NCBI GenBank assembly: GCA_900557435.1
Contig: USSH01000181.1
Location: forward strand, 1 to 5,473
Direction of reading: 5' to 3'
DNA length: 5,473 bases
Source of the DNA: an uncultured Coprococcus sp.
Lineage (GTDB): Bacteria > Bacillota > Clostridia > Lachnospirales > Lachnospiraceae
Shown: positions 3,364 through 5,473 of the stretch, piece after piece
Layout of the letters: each line of letters starts with the position of its first letter
How positions within the stretch are numbered: the first letter of the stretch is position 1
The notes under the pieces: model-generated
Seen by the model: only the letters and a program-made list of their open reading frames with translations
What the model was told of the DNA's origin: nothing
Database searches by the model: none
Made by a program: the position numbers and the translations under genes

Positions 3364-5473
3364 GAGACGAGGGGCGGGGATAATTATGCAACGGAGACGG
3401 ATGCTCTGGCGATGCTTGCGGATGCAGCTATCACCGGCAGCCTGGAAGACTACATTACCGGAGCCACTATATCGAATGGTTCAACTGAGATATATGGAAC
3501 CACACGTACGGACAGGCCGGCGAATGCACCACTTCCGGTGGATCCGAATGATCCTACAAAAACAGCTGGGGATGTCAGGGTTCTGCTTGATATAGTATTC
3601 CCGGATAATCTTGTTAAGGATATAAGAGATTCCGGTGAAGATGCAGTATTCAGATACACTATGCCGGATACAATCAAGTTTAATGAGGATATTCTGAATC
3701 AGGATATTAAAGATAAAGATGGATCTGTAATTGGTAAGTACTCTGTTATAAACGAAGTACTTATTGCTACAATTGACCATACAGCTGCTTCTATACAGAA
3801 TGGTATGCAGCTTGATGCAAACTTTGGTGCGTGGGTCAATATTGATCTTTCAAAATCAAATGAAAAGAATGAAGTGGAAAATAAATTTTCAAGTAAGGTT
3901 GTAATCACAACACCTGTTGATTTTAAGCCAGATCTTGATGTTGCTAAAACTGCATCTGAAGGAAGAGTGAGTGATCCTGATGATGGTTACGTGTATTTTG
4001 ATTATACAGTGGAAGTTAGTTCTCCACACGGAACAGGCAAAGAGGATCTCACATTTTCTGACTCATTGACAAATAACGTTTCTGGCGTTGTTCCGGAGGT
4101 TACCGGATTGAAAGTGATAAAGTCCGATGGAACAGACTGCAGTTCACTTCTTAGGTATAATAGTGGGTCCTCTAGTATAGAAGGAACGCTTACAAGCCTT
4201 AATCCAAAAGAGTCATATAAGATTACATATACAGTCAGGAATAAGGTTGGAGATCTCGCACAAGATATAGTTAACCTGAACCAGAAAAACGAAGTTGAAG
4301 CAAAAAACTCAAAGGTTGATAAAAAAGCAGAGACAAACAAAGGGTTCAAATATGTAAAAGATGGAGCAACTGATATTAAGGTCAGCAAGTCATCGGATGG
4401 TGTTTATGCAGATGCTGATAATAATCAGATGACCTTTAAGTATAAAGTTATTGTAAGCTCTGAATATGGCAGTGACGGTGACATTACTCTCAACGATGTG
4501 CTGGCAAACACACTGGATTCGAAGCTTGGCACTGAAGCGAAGAGAACTGTCCAGAACGTGTCATGTAAATTGAAAGATAATACAACAGGTCAGTATACAG
4601 ATGTAAGCGATAAGGGATATGTAACACCAGCAGATGGAACTATTGATAATGGAGACAAGGTTGTCAGTGGTACTCTTCCAAAACTTAATGCCAACTCACA
4701 GTACGAGATAACATACGATGTCATCTTGTCAAACATAGCAGACAATATTGGATCTTTATCGATTAATAATAGAAATAGTGTTGATATAAAAGATAAGTCA
4801 CATCATGAACATCAGGATATCAACAGCGGCACATGGTACAATTCAGGAAAATCAACTGCATCTATAAGCAAATCCGGAGAATTGTCTGCTGATAAGTCAA
4901 CTATTACCTGGACAGTCACAATAAATTCAGACAGGAAAAAGGACCTTACCGGAATGGCAGTGTCAGACATCCTTAAGAAGAATGATGTGGAAGTAGGAGA
5001 TGCTAAAAAGTGCACTCTGTCAATAAATGACACAAGCATTTCAGATACGATCAATCTTCCTGCGGAATTTATAGAAGATTCAGGCAAGCTTTATCTTACT
5101 GATGGCACATCAAGGATTGAGATTCAGGAGAATAAGTCAAAAATCGTATTTACATATACAACAGATTCTTCAAAGTTGGATAAGCTGGTTGATACATATT
5201 ATAATGTGGCAACGATAGAGAAAAACGGCATAACAGACAGTGTAGATGCTACAGTCAATGTTACAGGTGATACACTTAAGAAAGAGTTTTCCGCTGAAAA
5301 GGAAAATGAGGACACGTATTCCCTAACATGGAAGTCGACAATCTCCGGTCTTGATAAGATAAACTCAGGTGATACATACAGCGATAATGTAACAGTTGAA
5401 AGTGGCTCACTTCCAAAGCATTATTTTACAGCTGACCAGATAAATGGACTGCATGTAGCCGGACTTACAGAGG
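3265..5473 (+). CDS. Secreted Ig-like repeat surface protein (MSCRAMM-like adhesin), 3' end outside window
   Basis: The frame is open from ATG 3265 to the window edge, giving 736 complete codons with no stop. AGAGG at 3253-3257 is seven bases from this ATG; the in-frame ATG at 3259 would be only one base from it, and an in-frame TAG at 3247 closes the frame upstream. Visible parts: a signal peptide (1 to about 33); a low-complexity, partly proline-rich segment (34-99); an N-terminal beta-rich domain (about 100-220) containing FRYTMPDTIKFN, GSVIGKYSV and VENKFSSKVVI, which resembles the first subdomain of Gram-positive adhesins; then tandem beta-sandwich repeats (about 221-350, 366-511, 529-669, and a partial one from 670). 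The repeats share GTL..LN..S.Y.ITY.V and a Lys...Asp...Asn pattern typical of isopeptide-stabilised domains. By inference it is a cell-surface adhesin or structural stalk. The wall anchor (LPXTG or other) would be past the edge and cannot be seen. The ligand is unknown. Confidence 0.9.
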   Translation, partial: MAKTTKKLIALLLAIVMITTLVSPSNYNWSNAAETRGGDNYATETDALAMLADAAITGSLEDYITGATISNGSTEIYGTTRTDRPANAPLPVDPNDPTKTAGDVRVLLDIVFPDNLVKDIRDSGEDAVFRYTMPDTIKFNEDILNQDIKDKDGSVIGKYSVINEVLIATIDHTAASIQNGMQLDANFGAWVNIDLSKSNEKNEVENKFSSKVVITTPVDFKPDLDVAKTASEGRVSDPDDGYVYFDYTVEVSSPHGTGKEDLTFSDSLTNNVSGVVPEVTGLKVIKSDGTDCSSLLRYNSGSSSIEGTLTSLNPKESYKITYTVRNKVGDLAQDIVNLNQKNEVEAKNSKVDKKAETNKGFKYVKDGATDIKVSKSSDGVYADADNNQMTFKYKVIVSSEYGSDGDITLNDVLANTLDSKLGTEAKRTVQNVSCKLKDNTTGQYTDVSDKGYVTPADGTIDNGDKVVSGTLPKLNANSQYEITYDVILSNIADNIGSLSINNRNSVDIKDKSHHEHQDINSGTWYNSGKSTASISKSGELSADKSTITWTVTINSDRKKDLTGMAVSDILKKNDVEVGDAKKCTLSINDTSISDTINLPAEFIEDSGKLYLTDGTSRIEIQENKSKIVFTYTTDSSKLDKLVDTYYNVATIEKNGITDSVDATVNVTGDTLKKEFSAEKENEDTYSLTWKSTISGLDKINSGDTYSDNVTVESGSLPKHYFTADQINGLHVAGLTE
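3925..5473 (+). repeat. Tandem Ig-like domains with predicted Lys-Asn isopeptide triads
   Basis: Three complete repeats and the start of a fourth are visible at protein level; at DNA level they are well diverged. Candidate triads: repeat A Lys228 (DVAKTAS), Asp266 (TFSDSL), Asn342 (QKNEVEA); repeat B Lys375 (KVSKSS), Asp411 (TLNDVL), Asn504 (NRNSVDI); repeat C Lys536 (SISKSG), Asp568 (AVSDIL), Asn647 (YYNVATI). Repeat D has Lys672/Lys673 and Asp707 (TYSDNV), with its Asn beyond the edge. Lys-to-Asp distances are 38, 36, 32 and about 34; Asp-to-Asn 76, 93 and 79. In CnaA-type domains Lys (first strand) bonds to Asn (last strand) with an Asp or Glu between as catalyst, the same order as here. 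Bond formation is inferred, not shown. Confidence 0.7.

Noticed and set aside
3356..3595. A 79-codon plus-strand frame near the start of the surface-protein gene
   Set aside because: It is an out-of-frame reading of the GC-rich segment (Arg/Met/Trp-rich), without a credible ribosome binding site, and overlaps the better-supported frame from 3265.
4002..4388. Minus-strand open frames inside the surface-protein gene (also 3450-3677, 3481-3780, 3699-3908, 4812-5087)
   Set aside because: All oppose the continuous 736-codon surface-protein frame with a signal peptide and ribosome binding site; they have shadow-like compositions and no motifs.

Overview
The window looks like chromosomal DNA from a low-to-moderate GC anaerobic Firmicute, most likely class Clostridia and probably a Lachnospiraceae-type gut or rumen bacterium. 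Evidence for this is the gene order der-plsY-gpsA, purine-rich ribosome binding sites, sigma-A-type promoters, and a large Lys/Asp/Asn/Ser/Thr-rich secreted surface protein built of Ig-like adhesin domains. The genus cannot be fixed from sequence alone. All genes run left to right.

Layout. Positions 1-1000 hold the 3' three quarters of der (EngA, the double GTPase of 50S ribosome assembly). Two bases later, 1003-1662 is plsY (acyl-phosphate glycerol-3-phosphate acyltransferase); the two form one transcription unit that ends at a hairpin terminator near 1699-1738. The 479-base gap 1663-2141 contains no convincing gene. It carries a second hairpin, a 14-bp palindrome, a 9-bp tandem repeat, two sigma-A-like promoters, and a set of ACATAA/TTATGT half-sites around the first promoter. 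Positions 2142-3131 are gpsA (sn-glycerol-3-phosphate dehydrogenase), closed by a long hairpin at 3141-3182. A promoter at 3188-3216 drives a large ORF that starts at 3265 and is still open at the right edge (736 codons visible). It encodes a signal peptide, an N-terminal adhesin-like domain, and at least three complete plus one partial tandem beta-sandwich repeats.

How the genes work together. GpsA makes sn-glycerol-3-phosphate from dihydroxyacetone phosphate, and PlsY acylates it at position 1 to give lysophosphatidic acid, so these two genes supply successive steps of membrane phospholipid synthesis. der is a housekeeping neighbour. The surface protein is functionally unrelated and is an accessory gene placed after the conserved block.

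The most interesting content is in the surface protein. Each complete repeat has a Lys - Asp - Asn arrangement that fits CnaA-type intramolecular isopeptide (Lys-Asn) crosslinks, and its 5' end is far richer in GC than the repeats. I found no CRISPR array, tRNA, rRNA, mobile element, phage gene or defence system.
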